Source of the DNA: Pirellulales bacterium
GTDB lineage: Bacteria; Planctomycetota; Planctomycetia; Pirellulales; Thermoguttaceae
Reading direction: 5' to 3'
Assembly: GCA_013360685.1 (NCBI GenBank)
Contig: JABWBD010000008.1
Coordinates: 1-47,523, forward strand
DNA: 47,523 bases
The position numbers and the translations under genes were made by a program. The notes below the pieces were generated by a model, which had not been told where the DNA came from, searched no databases, and saw only the letters and a list, made by a program, of their open reading frames with translations. The number at the start of each line of letters is the position of its first letter. The stretch's first letter is position 1. Below are positions 23,182 to 33,000 of this stretch, in pieces.

Positions 23182-23277
23182 CGGGGTCAGGCCGGCATTG
23201 GGGATTAGTGCGTTTCCCTGCCGACTTGTCCTCCTCTTCATTGCCCATGCTAATCCCTGTTCCCAGCCTGACCCCAG
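23182..23277. repeat. Imperfect inverted repeat between tRNA and patatin gene
   Basis: The left arm 23182-23208 (CGGGGTCAGGC ... GGGGATTAG) is the reverse of 23250-23277 (CTAATCCC ... GCCTGACCCCAG), with mismatches in the middle. Repeats with 'GGGGTCAGGC...ATTAG' recur in planctomycete intergenic DNA as far as I recall. It lies just downstream of the patatin-fusion gene's stop and could act as a transcript end. Confidence 0.65.
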
Positions 23278-23286
23278 CGTTTCTTC

Positions 23287-25764
23287 TTAATGTTCCGCAA
23301 ACACCGGCGCACCCAGTTCCTTGCGAAACCGCGGCACGCCGACAAGGCCGCCATCGTCCGATTCGCCGCGAGCATCGCGGTAGCCACGCTGGATCGAGGC
23401 ATCGATCAGGTTGTCGGCGAAGTCAAGCACGCAGAGGTGCGGCGCCTCGGGCGTCAGCGTGAAGACCATCACTTGCTGCTTCGAGCGCACGTCGGCCAAT
23501 TGCGTCTGCTTGTGGAGATGGGACAGCGCGGCGAGCACATTCTGGGCGAAATGGCGGTGGCGCGGCCGCTGGTCCGGCGTGGCCTCCAGGAGCACGATGT
23601 GCGTCGCCCCCCAGAGCACCGCCGCCTCGATGGGACTATTGTGGGCAAACCCGCCGTCCACGAGCTGCACCTCGCGCCCGGCGGCCGGGAAGTCGCGGAG
23701 CGTCCGGGAGGGAAACACCGGAAAGATCGACGAGGAACCCAGCACGACATCGAACAGCAGACGCGAATCGCCGGCGAGCGGCACTCCGCGCTGGCCGTAT
23801 TGTGGTTCTTCCGCCGCGTGTCCACCCGACCCGTGCGCGTAGAAATAGAGGTCGCTCGGCAGGCTCTCGGGCCGCTGTTGGAGACAATTGCCGGTGATCA
23901 CCAGGTCGCGCCGCAACTGGCGACGGTCGAGAATCTGCCTTCCCAGAAACTCGAGTCGCTCCGAGTCGCTTGCTGCGCCGCCCAAGCCCAGCGGCGATTG
24001 CCCGCTTCGCTCCAGGCGACGGTCGACCAGCGCAGGGAACTCCTTGGCCAGGGCATGCTCCATTCCGCCGCCTCCGGAGAGCGTCTCCTGGAAGAAGAGC
24101 ACTGTAACCAGTTGCACCGTCGGCAAGCCCACCAGAAGCACGGTGAGACACCAGAACGTCTGCCTTCGCGGCAGCGTGAGCGCGCGACGGCGGCGCGAGA
24201 GATGCCACTGCAGCGCGAGCCCTGCCAGGCCGGCAAGCGTCAAGCACCAGGCAACGGTCCAGGAGCCGAACGTATACCACAGCCAGGCATGGTGCACGCC
24301 GTGGTTCCCGCCAAGCAGGCTCCAGGGGCGGACCTCCACAAGACCCAAGAGCGCCATGACCAGCCCCAGGGCCGCCAAAAGCGAGGAGGCCGTCCAGGCC
24401 CGCCGGTCGGGCCGGGCAATCGTCCGCCGCACGATCCCCAGCACCACCCCGGCCTGGACGATCGCGAACCACAAGCCGATATTGAAACGGACCACGGCCG
24501 CCGGCCGCACGATCTCGCGCTGGTCGAGCGATTTCCATGCCCGCTGGAAGTCGCGGCGGCCCTCGGCCTCCGCGGTAATTCCCAGCGCGACGGGCACGGC
24601 ATTGATCGCCCCGCCCGAGGTGCCGACGACCAGGGCGATATCCAGCCCGTCCTCGGGCGAGTTCTCACGGAGTTCGCCGAGCATTTCCTCCAGCGCCGCC
24701 AGTGCCCCAACCTGGTAGGAGCATTTCGCTCCGCCGCCCGTCAGGACGACCGCCAGGCGCGGCGGATCGGGCTGGCTGCGGGCGCTGTGTAGCAGGATCT
24801 GGCCGATTTCATCGAGTGTGACCCGCTGGGCCTCCGCGCTTGCTTGGAGATTGCCACAGGCCTCGCGCCACCGCCGCACCTTGTCGTACGCCGCGGGGAC
24901 ATTCTCCTCCACCTGGAACTGCAATGCGCCATCGGGATCGCGGTAGCTCAGCAGCAGCGATTGCAGCACGGAAACCTCGGCGAAGCCTCGCCGGGCAATG
25001 ACGACGTTCTGAGGCAATTCCAGGGCATCGAGTTGCGGGAAGTTCAACGGCCGCAGCCGGTCGGCCAGTTCGGGCGCCTCGTGCAAGGCATCGTCCCAGA
25101 CGAATGCCACGCGCCGGCGAGCCTCGCTCCCCTGGGCGGCCAGACGCAAGGAACTGCTGTGCGAATGCGTGAAGACCATGTGCTCGCGCCGCGGCTCGAT
25201 CCCCAACGCCCGCAGCGCGAACGCCGGCGCCACGTAGCCGGATAGCGACAGGGGATGCACGAACAGGAATTCTACCTCTCCGAGCTCGGCCTTCTGCTTC
25301 AAGTCGTCGGCCGTCTTCAGCGAGGAGGCCCGGTCCACCACGCACACGCAGCGATAGCGGTAGTGATATCCCGCGGCGCGCCGCTCCGGGGAAGCCCAGA
25401 CGGAAACGGCCGGCGGAAGTCCCACGGTGGCGAGGTACTCAAAGCCGGCTGCTTGGTCCTCCGGCCCGGGCGATGTGAGACTTTCGGAGAAAACGCCCGG
25501 CGTGAGGACGGCCATGTCGATCATCTCGCGCCGGAGCCAGTGCAACACGTCGCCGTAGGTTCCCACCGCCAGCCGAAAGTGAAGGGGCGGTTCGTGCTGA
25601 CGGCCGATCGCCGCGAAGGCGCGTTGCCACTGCCGATACTCGGCATCGAAGTCCTCATAAGCGACCAGACCGACGCGGATCTCCTGGGGTGCGTCCGGCG
25701 GGGCTTCGGCCTGATCGGCAAGTGCCAGGAGAATCGCTGCTAGGTACACGAGGTTCCAGGACAT
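23287..25764 (-). CDS. PhnD-like binding domain fused to patatin-like phospholipase
   Basis: This is an 825-residue protein from ATG 25764 (a GTG at 25773 is possible). A signal peptide (LVYLAAILLALADQAEA) is followed by a domain at ~30-300 resembling PhnD/phosphate-type periplasmic binding proteins (GTYGDVLHWLRREMIDMAVL; VFVHP-like FVHPLSLSGYVAPAFALRAL). From ~340 a patatin domain begins: the oxyanion loop TGGGAKCSYQVGALAALEE, the nucleophile VGTSGGAINAVP, and later VDGGFAHNSPIEAAV with the catalytic aspartate. Between nucleophile and aspartate are about four hydrophobic segments (~430-560), so the patatin half appears split by membrane helices. Patatins hydrolyse phospholipids or acyl chains. 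The combination suggests a membrane-bound enzyme whose activity is tied to a bound ligand; this is inference. Confidence 0.82.
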   Translation of the reverse strand: MSWNLVYLAAILLALADQAEAPPDAPQEIRVGLVAYEDFDAEYRQWQRAFAAIGRQHEPPLHFRLAVGTYGDVLHWLRREMIDMAVLTPGVFSESLTSPGPEDQAAGFEYLATVGLPPAVSVWASPERRAAGYHYRYRCVCVVDRASSLKTADDLKQKAELGEVEFLFVHPLSLSGYVAPAFALRALGIEPRREHMVFTHSHSSSLRLAAQGSEARRRVAFVWDDALHEAPELADRLRPLNFPQLDALELPQNVVIARRGFAEVSVLQSLLLSYRDPDGALQFQVEENVPAAYDKVRRWREACGNLQASAEAQRVTLDEIGQILLHSARSQPDPPRLAVVLTGGGAKCSYQVGALAALEEMLGELRENSPEDGLDIALVVGTSGGAINAVPVALGITAEAEGRRDFQRAWKSLDQREIVRPAAVVRFNIGLWFAIVQAGVVLGIVRRTIARPDRRAWTASSLLAALGLVMALLGLVEVRPWSLLGGNHGVHHAWLWYTFGSWTVAWCLTLAGLAGLALQWHLSRRRRALTLPRRQTFWCLTVLLVGLPTVQLVTVLFFQETLSGGGGMEHALAKEFPALVDRRLERSGQSPLGLGGAASDSERLEFLGRQILDRRQLRRDLVITGNCLQQRPESLPSDLYFYAHGSGGHAAEEPQYGQRGVPLAGDSRLLFDVVLGSSSIFPVFPSRTLRDFPAAGREVQLVDGGFAHNSPIEAAVLWGATHIVLLEATPDQRPRHRHFAQNVLAALSHLHKQTQLADVRSKQQVMVFTLTPEAPHLCVLDFADNLIDASIQRGYRDARGESDDGGLVGVPRFRKELGAPVFAEH

Positions 25765-25769
25765 TGGTC

Positions 25770-26063
25770 TCACATCCAGCGGCCGGGCTGCTTTAGCATC
25801 GATCGAGAAATGACTGTCCGAAGTCGCGGCTGTCGTTGGCGATAGTCCGAGGAGATTCGGCCTCTAAATTCTGCCATGTCCTTCCGAAAGGTCTCCATCT
25901 TCGCCGAGGCGCGTTCATGCCCCGTGCCGATTTGGCCGATCTTGATCCGCTCTGGGGGCTTATCGGCCGCGGCTGCCGGCGATTGGAGCCACCGCCCGGC
26001 GAGGATGGCCGCACCCGCGCCGGCGGCGGTCGTCAGCAAATGACGGCGATCCAAGGTGTTCAT
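25770..26063 (-). pseudogene. Truncated Gfo/Idh/MocA oxidoreductase, N-terminal remnant
   Basis: The frame starts at ATG 26063 with NTLDRRHLLTTAAGAGAAI, a twin-arginine-like signal, followed by RIKIGQIGTGHERASAKMET, the beginning of a Rossmann fold. After about 70 residues similarity ends (FRGRISSDYRQRQ reads as random) and the frame stops at 25770, overlapping the start of the patatin gene. Full members have about 350-450 residues, so three quarters of the gene are missing. Confidence 0.7.
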
Positions 26064-26127
26064 GGCATACTCCCGTGGTGGTGACAATTCGAAGTTTCCG
26101 TCGGCTGATTCGATCTCCGGTTCGGCT

Positions 26128-26209
26128 ATCCGTGCCCCGGCCTTGCTATCCGTGGTATCCGAACCATTGGAAGGCAGGGTAGCACGGATGGCAAGGCCGG
26201 GGCACGGAT
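26128..26209. repeat. 27-bp inverted repeat (26 of 27 matching)
   Basis: 26128-26154 starts ATCCGTGCCCCGGCCTTGC and is the reverse complement of 26183-26209, with one mismatch. The arms are separated by 28 bases. Each arm itself begins and ends with ATCCGTG. There is no gene inside. It lies between two truncated oxidoreductase genes. Confidence 0.85.
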
Positions 26210-26272
26210 GAAGAAGAGGACAAATACTTCGCCGGGATCAAGGAGATCTCTGTTTCTACACGCGTGCCTGTT

Positions 26273-26316
26273 GCCTTTCGCTCCGCGAAAGTCGCGTCTT
26301 TCGCGGAGCGAAAGGC
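26273..26316. repeat. Perfect 19-bp palindrome repeat
   Basis: GCCTTTCGCTCCGCGAAAG (26273-26291) pairs perfectly with CTTTCGCGGAGCGAAAGGC (26298-26316) across a 6-base loop (TCGCGT). I recall 'TTTCGCTCCGCGAAAG' as a widespread planctomycete intergenic repeat. It sits 22 bases from the truncated end of the next gene. Confidence 0.9.
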
Positions 26317-26338
26317 GACAAGGATTGATCGGCCATTG

Positions 26339-26959
26339 CTACACCACCTCCTCGACCACCCATGGCTGGCGATATTCTCGCGTAAAGATCCGGCCCAGCT
26401 TTCCCTCTTCGAGGTAGCGCTTGGCAGCCATATTGTATGGGGCACTGCGGTTCTGCGTGCCGATTTGAACGACTCGCTTGTACTTTCGAGCGGCCGCCAC
26501 GGCCTGGCGGCCTTCCCAGCAATTGTGGCTCTGCGGTTTCTCGCAGTAGACGTCCTTGCCGGCACGGCAGCAGAGAATCGTCGCCAAGGCGTGCCAGTGC
26601 GGCGGGGTGGCGATCACCGCGGCGTCGATCGAAGCGTCGTCAAGCATCTCGCGGAAGTCCTGGACGCACTTCGGACGTTTGCCTCCTTGGCGCGAGGCGT
26701 ACTCGTTCGCTCGCGGTTCGTGCAACCGGTGGTCCACCTCGCAAATAGCGCCGATTTCGCAATCGCCGCGATCGAGAAACCCCATGGCCAGTGACTGCCC
26801 CCGGTTGCCGCCGACGCCGATCATCGCCAGCACGAGCCGGTCGTTGGCGGGAGTCGCGCGGGCCGAACGGGGGTTGACTAGAATGGTGACACCGCCGGCC
26901 AATCCGAGAGTCGCCTTTCGAGCATTGTCGAGGAATCGGCGCCGGTTGATTTCGGACAT
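26339..26959 (-). pseudogene. Truncated Tat-exported Gfo/Idh/MocA oxidoreductase
   Basis: From ATG 26959 the protein starts SEINRRRFLDNARKATLGLA, a twin-arginine signal. The NAD(P)-binding segment LVLAMIGVGGNRGQSLAMG follows, then DAAVIATPPHWHALATILC and the family's GKDVYCEKPQSHNCWEGR. The frame ends at 26339 after REYRQPWVVEEVV, about 206 residues, whereas full proteins have 400-450. The catalytic C-terminal domain is missing. The Rossmann half is undamaged, so truncation may be recent; the end lies beside two palindromic repeats (26128-26316). It may still be transcribed, but an active enzyme is unlikely. Confidence 0.8.
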
Positions 26960-27190
26960 GGAATCAGGGCCTTTGGACAACAGTGCTTGGTGCTTCAGGT
27001 TCGCCTCCCAGCTTATGTTGTCCGTTGCCGGTGCGCCAATGCAAGAAATCGTGACAAGTCCTTACACGAAAGGCGCAGTGGCACTGAGAAGCTGTTCAAG
27101 AGGGGGGTACCTTGCATCCGGGTGCGCGGTCTCCCCGAATTTCTGTCGTGTGGAGGGATTTCGAAAGTCACTCGCGATGCGAGACTCTCC

Positions 27191-27433
27191 TCACAGCGTC
27201 GCAGAGCCGACCACCGGCTGCGGAGCCGGCTTGGCGTAGACCTGCCGGTACTGGCACGGGGTGCGGCCGGTAGCCTGCCGAATTCGCGTGCTCATGTGCT
27301 GCACCGAACAGAATCCGGACTGTCGGGCAATCCGGGCGAAGCTCCAATCGGTCGAGATCATGAGTCGTTTGGCCCGCTCGATGCGCACGCGCTGGATCTC
27401 GTCGTGAACCGTGCGCCCCAAAACGGCCTTAAA
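27191..27433 (-). pseudogene. C-terminal remnant of an AraC/XylR-type regulator
   Basis: The last 80 codons of this frame read FKAVLGRTVHDEIQRVRIER, AKRLMISTDWSFARIARQSG, FCSVQHMSTRIRQATGRTPC and QYRQ, a nearly complete AraC-type double helix-turn-helix of the XylR kind. Upstream of 27433 the frame has no recognisable sequence; the ligand-binding half and the first HTH turns are missing. It is a relic of a sugar-responsive regulator. Confidence 0.7.
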
Positions 27434-27739
27434 CCGGACCTGGGAAGGCCGTCCTACACCCAAGAACGGAAGGGCCCCGTGGCCCGCTTGCGTGCCACCA
27501 ACGGGCCGCGAATGGTCCGCTATGCGCGGATCGATTGGGCCACGGAGTGCCCCGCTTTGCTGGAAACGCGACTTTTTGAGCAGGCTCCTTGGCGGGTAGC
27601 TTCCGCGCCGGGTATACTGAGCAGTTACGATCAAAGAACCCCCCTTCTTTCGGCCTGGAATCTGCAGCGAACCCGACGCAAGTCGCTACCCTCCACCTAA
27701 GAACGTACTGTCTCCCGCCCGTTTTCCTATTTTGCTGAC

Positions 27740-28747
27740 ATGACACGGATCGCTATTCTCGGTGCTACCGGCTATACCTCGCTGGAACTAATTAAGATCC
27801 TCCTCCGCCACCCCGAGGCAGAGATTGTGGCGATCACCAGCCGACAGGAAGGCAACCCGCACGTCGCAATGATCCACCCATCCCTGTCGAGGCGGCTGGA
27901 TCTCACGCTGGAGAACCTCACGCCCGCCGAGATCACCGCGCGCGCGGAGTGTGTTTTCAGTTGTCTGCCCCACGCTGCCAGCGCCGCGGTGATTTCGCAC
28001 CTCGTGGACGGAGGGTGCCGCGTCGTGGATTTCAGCGCCGATTACCGCCTGGACAATGTCGAGACCTTCGAGCGTTGGTACGGCGAAAAACACCCCGACC
28101 CCGCGCGTGTCGGAAAGGTGGTCTACGGTTTGCCGGAGTTGTTCCGCGAGCGGATTCCGGAAGCGAAACTGGTGGCCAACCCCGGCTGCTATCCCACCTC
28201 GGCGATTCTTGCGCTGGCGCCCCTCTTGAAGGCGAAGCTGATCGATCCGCGCGACGTGATCATCGACTCCAAGAGCGGGGTCTCCGGTGCCGGCCGAACG
28301 CCGAAACTGATCACCCACTACCCCGAGTGCAACGAGAGCATCTCCGCGTACAACGTCGGCCGGCACCGCCACACGCCCGAGATCGAGCAGATCCTCGGCC
28401 GGGCATGCGGCGAGACTGTCGAGGTGATCTTCACGCCGCACCTGACGCCCATGGATCGCGGCATCCTGACGACCGCCTACTCCCGGCCTGTCCGGGAGGT
28501 CACGGAAGAGCGCGTGCTGGAAACGCTCCGCGAGTTCTACGACGACGAACCGTTCGTCCGCGTCGTGGACCATCTGCCGGCCACCAAGGACTCGGTCGAC
28601 ACCAATTATTGCGACATTACCGCACGCATGGTCCGCGGCCGCATCCTCACGATCAGTTGCCTCGACAACCTCATCAAAGGCGCATCCGGGGCGGCGGTGC
28701 AAAACTTCAACCTGATGTACGGCTATCCTGAAACCACGGCACTTTGA
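27740..28747 (+). CDS. argC: N-acetyl-gamma-glutamyl-phosphate reductase
   Basis: This is a 335-residue enzyme that reduces N-acetylglutamyl phosphate to the semialdehyde, the third step of arginine synthesis. The NADPH-binding motif is [20 protein letters not shown] (GATGYxG-like) at the N-terminus. [19 protein letters not shown] and [10 protein letters not shown] follow, then the catalytic cysteine in [27 protein letters not shown], the HRHTPEIEQ active-site histidine and [15 protein letters not shown] are all present, so the enzyme looks intact. The start ATG 27740 has no strong ribosome site. It is followed 96 bases later by argJ in the same direction, with a repeat in between; the pair is probably one operon. 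Confidence 0.97.
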   Translation: MTRIAILGATGYTSLELIKILLRHPEAEIVAITSRQEGNPHVAMIHPSLSRRLDLTLENLTPAEITARAECVFSCLPHAASAAVISHLVDGGCRVVDFSADYRLDNVETFERWYGEKHPDPARVGKVVYGLPELFRERIPEAKLVANPGCYPTSAILALAPLLKAKLIDPRDVIIDSKSGVSGAGRTPKLITHYPECNESISAYNVGRHRHTPEIEQILGRACGETVEVIFTPHLTPMDRGILTTAYSRPVREVTEERVLETLREFYDDEPFVRVVDHLPATKDSVDTNYCDITARMVRGRILTISCLDNLIKGASGAAVQNFNLMYGYPETTAL

Positions 28748-28748
28748 A

Positions 28749-28820
28749 TTTTGGATTTTGGATTTCAGATGTTGGATGGTGATCCGTAATCCAAGATCCA
28801 AGATCGGAAATCCAGAATCG
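28749..28820. repeat. Imperfect TTGGAT-rich inverted repeat between argC and argJ
   Basis: TTGGATTTTGGATTTC (around 28751-28766) and GATGTTGGAT face ATCCAAGATCCAAGATC and GGAAATCC (28789-28813). The arms match in about two thirds of positions. The stretch is AT-rich compared with its neighbours. Similar 'TTTGGATTTTGGATTT' repeats are frequent in planctomycete spacers as far as I recall. It would form a stem in the argC-argJ transcript. Confidence 0.5.
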
Positions 28821-28843
28821 TTCGACGGGAGAACACACGAGCA

Positions 28844-30037
28844 ATGGCAATTCGCGTTCCCAAGGGGTATCGAGTCGCGGGTGTCCACACGGGCGTCAAA
28901 CGAGACGCTCGCAAGCAGGATCTGGCCCTGGTGGTCTCGGATCGCAATGCGGCTGCCGCCGGCGTCTATACGCAGAATCTCGTCTACGCCGCGCCGGTCG
29001 CTCTGGACCGCGAGCGGACTCCCAGCGATCGCATCCGCGTGGTTGTGGCCAACTCCGGCAATGCCAATGCCTGCACCGGCCAGCGCGGGCTGGAGGACGC
29101 TCGGACCATGGCCCGCCTGGCGGCGGAAGCCGTCGGCGCGGAAGCGGACCAGGCGCTGGTGCTCTCCACCGGCATCATCGGCGTGTACCTCCCGCTGGAC
29201 CTGATCGCCAAGGGCATCGAGGCGGCCGCCGCCCTGCTCAGCTCCGACGAGGACGCCCTCATTCCCGCGGCAAGAGGCATGTTGACCACCGACACGGTCC
29301 ACAAACTGGCGGGCCGCACCGCAACCATCGGCGGCCGCGAGATCCAGATCACCGGCATGGCCAAGGGTGCGGCAATGATGGGCCCCAACATGGCCACCAT
29401 GCTGGCGGTCATCTACACCGACGCTCCCTTGGACAAGCAGACCGTCGACCGGTCGCTCAAGGCCGCCGTGCAGGACACGTTCAATTGCATCAGCGTCGAC
29501 GGCCATATGAGCACCAACGACACCGTCCTCCTCCTGGCCAACGGCGCCGCCGGCGGCCCGCCGCTGCAAGGCGCGGACCTTGCCGCCTTTGACCGCGTCC
29601 TGGACGAAGTCTGCGTCGATCTGGCCAGGTCGATCCCCGCCGACGGCGAAGGCGCCACGCACCTGATCACGCTGGAGATCACCGGCTGCGCCGACCGCGA
29701 CTCCGCGCTCCAGATCGCCAAGACGGTGGCCAACAGCCCCTTGGTGAAGACCGCGATCACCGGCGCGGACCCGAACTGGGGCCGCATCGTTTCCGCCGCC
29801 GGTTATGCGAACGTCCCCTTCGATCCGGCCGGAGTAACGCTCCACGTGAACGGCTTCATGCTCTACCGCGCCGGCGCCCCGGTTGAGTTCGACGCCAAGG
29901 TCGTATCCGACTCCATCCGCCAGAACCGCGATACCCTGATCGAACTCGATTTCAGCGAAGGCTCGGGGCGCACCCGCTTCTGGACGACCGACCTGACCAC
30001 CGAATACGTCCGCCTCAACGCCGACTACCACACGTGA
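28844..30037 (+). CDS. argJ: Bifunctional ornithine acetyltransferase / N-acetylglutamate synthase
   Basis: This 397-residue enzyme transfers the acetyl group from N-acetylornithine to glutamate, closing the arginine cycle. It starts at ATG 28844 (MAIRVPKGYRVAGVHTGVK). Typical blocks are VVANSGNANACTGQRG, LVLSTGIIGVYLP and TTDTVHKLAGRT. The self-cleavage site is KGAAMMGPNMATMLAVIYTD, where Thr after PNMA is the nucleophile. SVDGHMSTNDTVLLLANGA and ADPNWGRIVSAAGY follow. The usual KGSGMIAPNMATML is KGAAMMGPNMATML here, a conservative variation that keeps the Ala-Thr junction. It follows argC and converges with the beta-helix gene; a GC hairpin lies between. Confidence 0.97.
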   Translation: MAIRVPKGYRVAGVHTGVKRDARKQDLALVVSDRNAAAAGVYTQNLVYAAPVALDRERTPSDRIRVVVANSGNANACTGQRGLEDARTMARLAAEAVGAEADQALVLSTGIIGVYLPLDLIAKGIEAAAALLSSDEDALIPAARGMLTTDTVHKLAGRTATIGGREIQITGMAKGAAMMGPNMATMLAVIYTDAPLDKQTVDRSLKAAVQDTFNCISVDGHMSTNDTVLLLANGAAGGPPLQGADLAAFDRVLDEVCVDLARSIPADGEGATHLITLEITGCADRDSALQIAKTVANSPLVKTAITGADPNWGRIVSAAGYANVPFDPAGVTLHVNGFMLYRAGAPVEFDAKVVSDSIRQNRDTLIELDFSEGSGRTRFWTTDLTTEYVRLNADYHT

Positions 30038-30057
30038 TCGCGTCGGAAACCCGGCCC

Positions 30058-30075
30058 CGCGCGGACCGCCGCGCG
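30058..30075. terminator. GC hairpin between convergent argJ and beta-helix genes
   Basis: CGCGCGG (30058-30064) pairs with CCGCGCG (30069-30075) across a 4-base loop. It lies in the 48-base gap between two convergent genes and could end transcripts from both sides, though no T-run is present. Confidence 0.45.
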
Positions 30076-30085
30076 AAACGCAGGT

Positions 30086-33000
30086 CTACTCGATGAGTTC
30101 GTACGCCGAGTTGCTGCGATTGCCTTTCTCTTGGTCGTAGCTGCCTTTGACCTCGCTTTCGGTCAATGCTCGCTTGTAGATCTTCACCTCGTCCAACAGG
30201 CCAACGAACGGCTGCCACTGGGAGCCCACGGTGAGGTCGCCGCCTTCCGCATCCAGCGCGCCGCGGAACGCGGGCGGAATCTCCTGGACGCTGTCCAGCT
30301 TGCCGTTGAAATAGTACCGGGTCTTGGCGTTGGCACGGTCCACCACGACCACCAGATGGGTCCAGGAATTCTCCGGTATCGTGCCGTTCGGCCGGGCGGC
30401 GCAGGTCGCCTTGTTCGCGTCGACCATTTCGAGGAAAGGCCTTCCGTCCGTCGTGAGGTTCAGATTCCACCAGGTGTTGGGATAGTTGTCCTTGCTCATG
30501 AACCGGCGCCGGGCGTCCTTGGATTCGATGGCCAGCATGGTCGGGCAGATCCAGAGCTCGATCGAGAAATCCGAGGTGCCGAACCGCAGCATCGGATCGT
30601 CCCGGATGATGGCGCAAGTGGCGGTCGAATCGCAGAAGATGGCGCTGCCGAACTTGCCCGTGGCCCGAGTGGCCCAAAGGTCGCCGTCGTTCTTGCACCC
30701 GGAGCTGTCCTCGGCCACGTAGCCGTCGGCTTCGTCGAATTTCCAGTATCCCACAAGCCTCTGGTCGTTGGCAGGCTCGCGCGGCTTTGCCTTGGCGGGC
30801 TCCGACCTGCGTTTGCGCTGCGGCGGACCGGCGAGTTGCTCGGCCGTGCCGAGCTTCAGATTGTCCACGTAGAAGACGGTTGCCGCGTCGCTGGTGCTCG
30901 ATATGCCGAACCAGGTGATCCTCTCGAATGCCTCGCTGGCATAGGGGATCTCGGCGACGACCGGCTTGCGGTCGGGCGCGCTCAGAGTGAACCGGTAGGT
31001 CTTCGGCTTGCCCTTGCCCAACTCGATGCCGATCTCGACGTGGACCCACTGGCCCAGCGGAATCGCGCCGACGTCCTGCTTTCCCGCAACCACCCGGCCG
31101 TCGGGCGCCACCGATACCGTGGGGCCGACCCGGTACGGGCCGTCGTCCCATTGCCGGGCCTCGATATAGAAGCTGGCCGGCGCCTCCTTGCTGTTCATCA
31201 TGTCCCACGAGAGCTGCACTTTTCCCGTCGCGTAGGAAGGATTGCAGTAGAGGTGGGGCGCAAACCCGTGCTCCAGCCCCGGAGCGTCCACGAACTTGAG
31301 GCTTCGACTGCCGGTCGCGGCCGTGTCCTTGGAAACGACCAGCGATGCCTGTTCGCCGCCTCGGACGATCTTGACATCGAGGGGTTCCGCGCCCGGCTCA
31401 TCGGCCTCGAAGTCGAAGTTGACGACATACGGCGGCTCGACCGGCGCGGGAACCTCATTGAGCGGCCGGTTCCGGTACCGCTTCGGCAGCTCCACCCAGC
31501 TCTTGTCCCCGTACAGCCCGGTCTTGCTGAGATCGATCGGTTTGAACCCGAGCTTCAGGGCGGGAGATTCCGGCTTCAGCCGGAAATCGTCGCCGGCGAC
31601 GTCGACGAACAAGGGATCGGCAACGATCGAACCGACATCGTTGCCCTTCGTCTGCCAGGTCTGGAAATCCATGTTGGCAAACTTGGGCGCTCCGGCCGTG
31701 CTCCAGTAGACGTTCCTGCCGATCTTCCAGTCGCCGTTCTTCCATACGCCCCCGAGCATCTGCTCGATTTCGCCGAAAACGATGTTGCCCTCCGCGATGT
31801 AGTGGCACGGCGTGTCCTCCCGGCATCTCTGAAGCTGCCCCTGTCCGCCCAGGGCGAAGACGTTGTTTCGCACGATGTTGTCCTTGCCGTAATGCTGGAA
31901 CAGCGGGCACGTCCTGACCCGGTAGACGACATTGTTCTCGATCAGAATCTCCGAACTGCCCTCGTCCGGATACACTCCGGAGCCGTGCGACACGGGGGCG
32001 TAGTTGTAAACGTGGTGGATGTGGTTGTAGCGCTCGGTCGTGCCCGGCGAGATCCCCAACGTATAGATGCCTCCCATGTCGCTGAGCCCATCCCCGTTGC
32101 CGAGGTGGTGGATATGGTTGTAGTCCAGGATATTGTGGTGGGCCGAGCTGGGCTGGAATCCCCACGACCAGCCGCAGGAGATGCCCGAGTAGTCGAAGTT
32201 GGATATCTCGTTGTGGGTCACCGTGTTGTGCGAACTCGTGCCGATCCAGACGCCGTGCGCGCCGTGGAACAGGTGCGAGCCGTCGTGGATGAAGTTGTTG
32301 TCCACAACGATCCGCTGCGTCGGAGTCGCTTCGTGGTGCCCCCAGCCGCCGCCGAGGTAGACTCCGCCGCCGCCGAGGTCGTCGAGGTGGCAACGCTCGA
32401 CACGGACGTCTTCGCAACCGGCGGCGAGCCAGATCCCGTGAGCGCCGGTATGCGCGATGGTGCAGTCCTCGAAGCTCGCATTGCGCAGCCCGGTTGCCAT
32501 GATCATCCCGGGTTGATAGATCTCGCCCTGCCCAGGGTTCCGCAGCCGCGCCAGGTTCGCACTGGTGTGCAGGAACGAAATGCCGCGAAAATGCAGGTGC
32601 TCGACGGTATCGCTTTTCGACGCCTCGCCGTTGAAGCGGACCAAGGTCGACGTGACCGCCGGCGCAACAACCTCAACGTCCGCCATCGTCTCGCCCGGCA
32701 AGGGATAGTAGTAGAGCGTGCCCGTGGCTCGATTCAGATACCACTCACCGGGCTCATCCAGTTCCTCGAAGACGTTTTCGACATAGTACCGCTGCTGCCG
32801 TTCCCAGGCCCCCATGGCCCAGGGCGCCGGTTCGTGAAGCTCGACCACGCGGGCCTCGGTGTCCACGGAGCGGACATGATGGAGTGAGGTCTCCCAGGAA
32901 TGATAGACGACGAAGATCACTTCGCGCAGGTCGTTCCACGCCTTCACGTCGCCTTCGTGGAAATAGAACGCGCGCACGTTGCCCTTGGATGCGGGGCCGT

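Noticed and set aside
26146-26565. Short frames containing 'FRSAKDATFAERKAT' and 'APRKTRLSRSERQQ'
   Set aside because: These peptides are translations of the 19-bp palindrome and not genes.
27788-30031. Minus-strand frame of 747 codons opposite argC and argJ
   Set aside because: Both arginine genes are intact with all catalytic residues; the antisense frame shows no protein-like pattern.
30131-32887. Plus-strand frame of 918 codons opposite the beta-helix gene
   Set aside because: Val/Arg/Asp-rich antisense shadow without any recognisable domain, while the minus strand has signal peptide, beta-helix and LamG.
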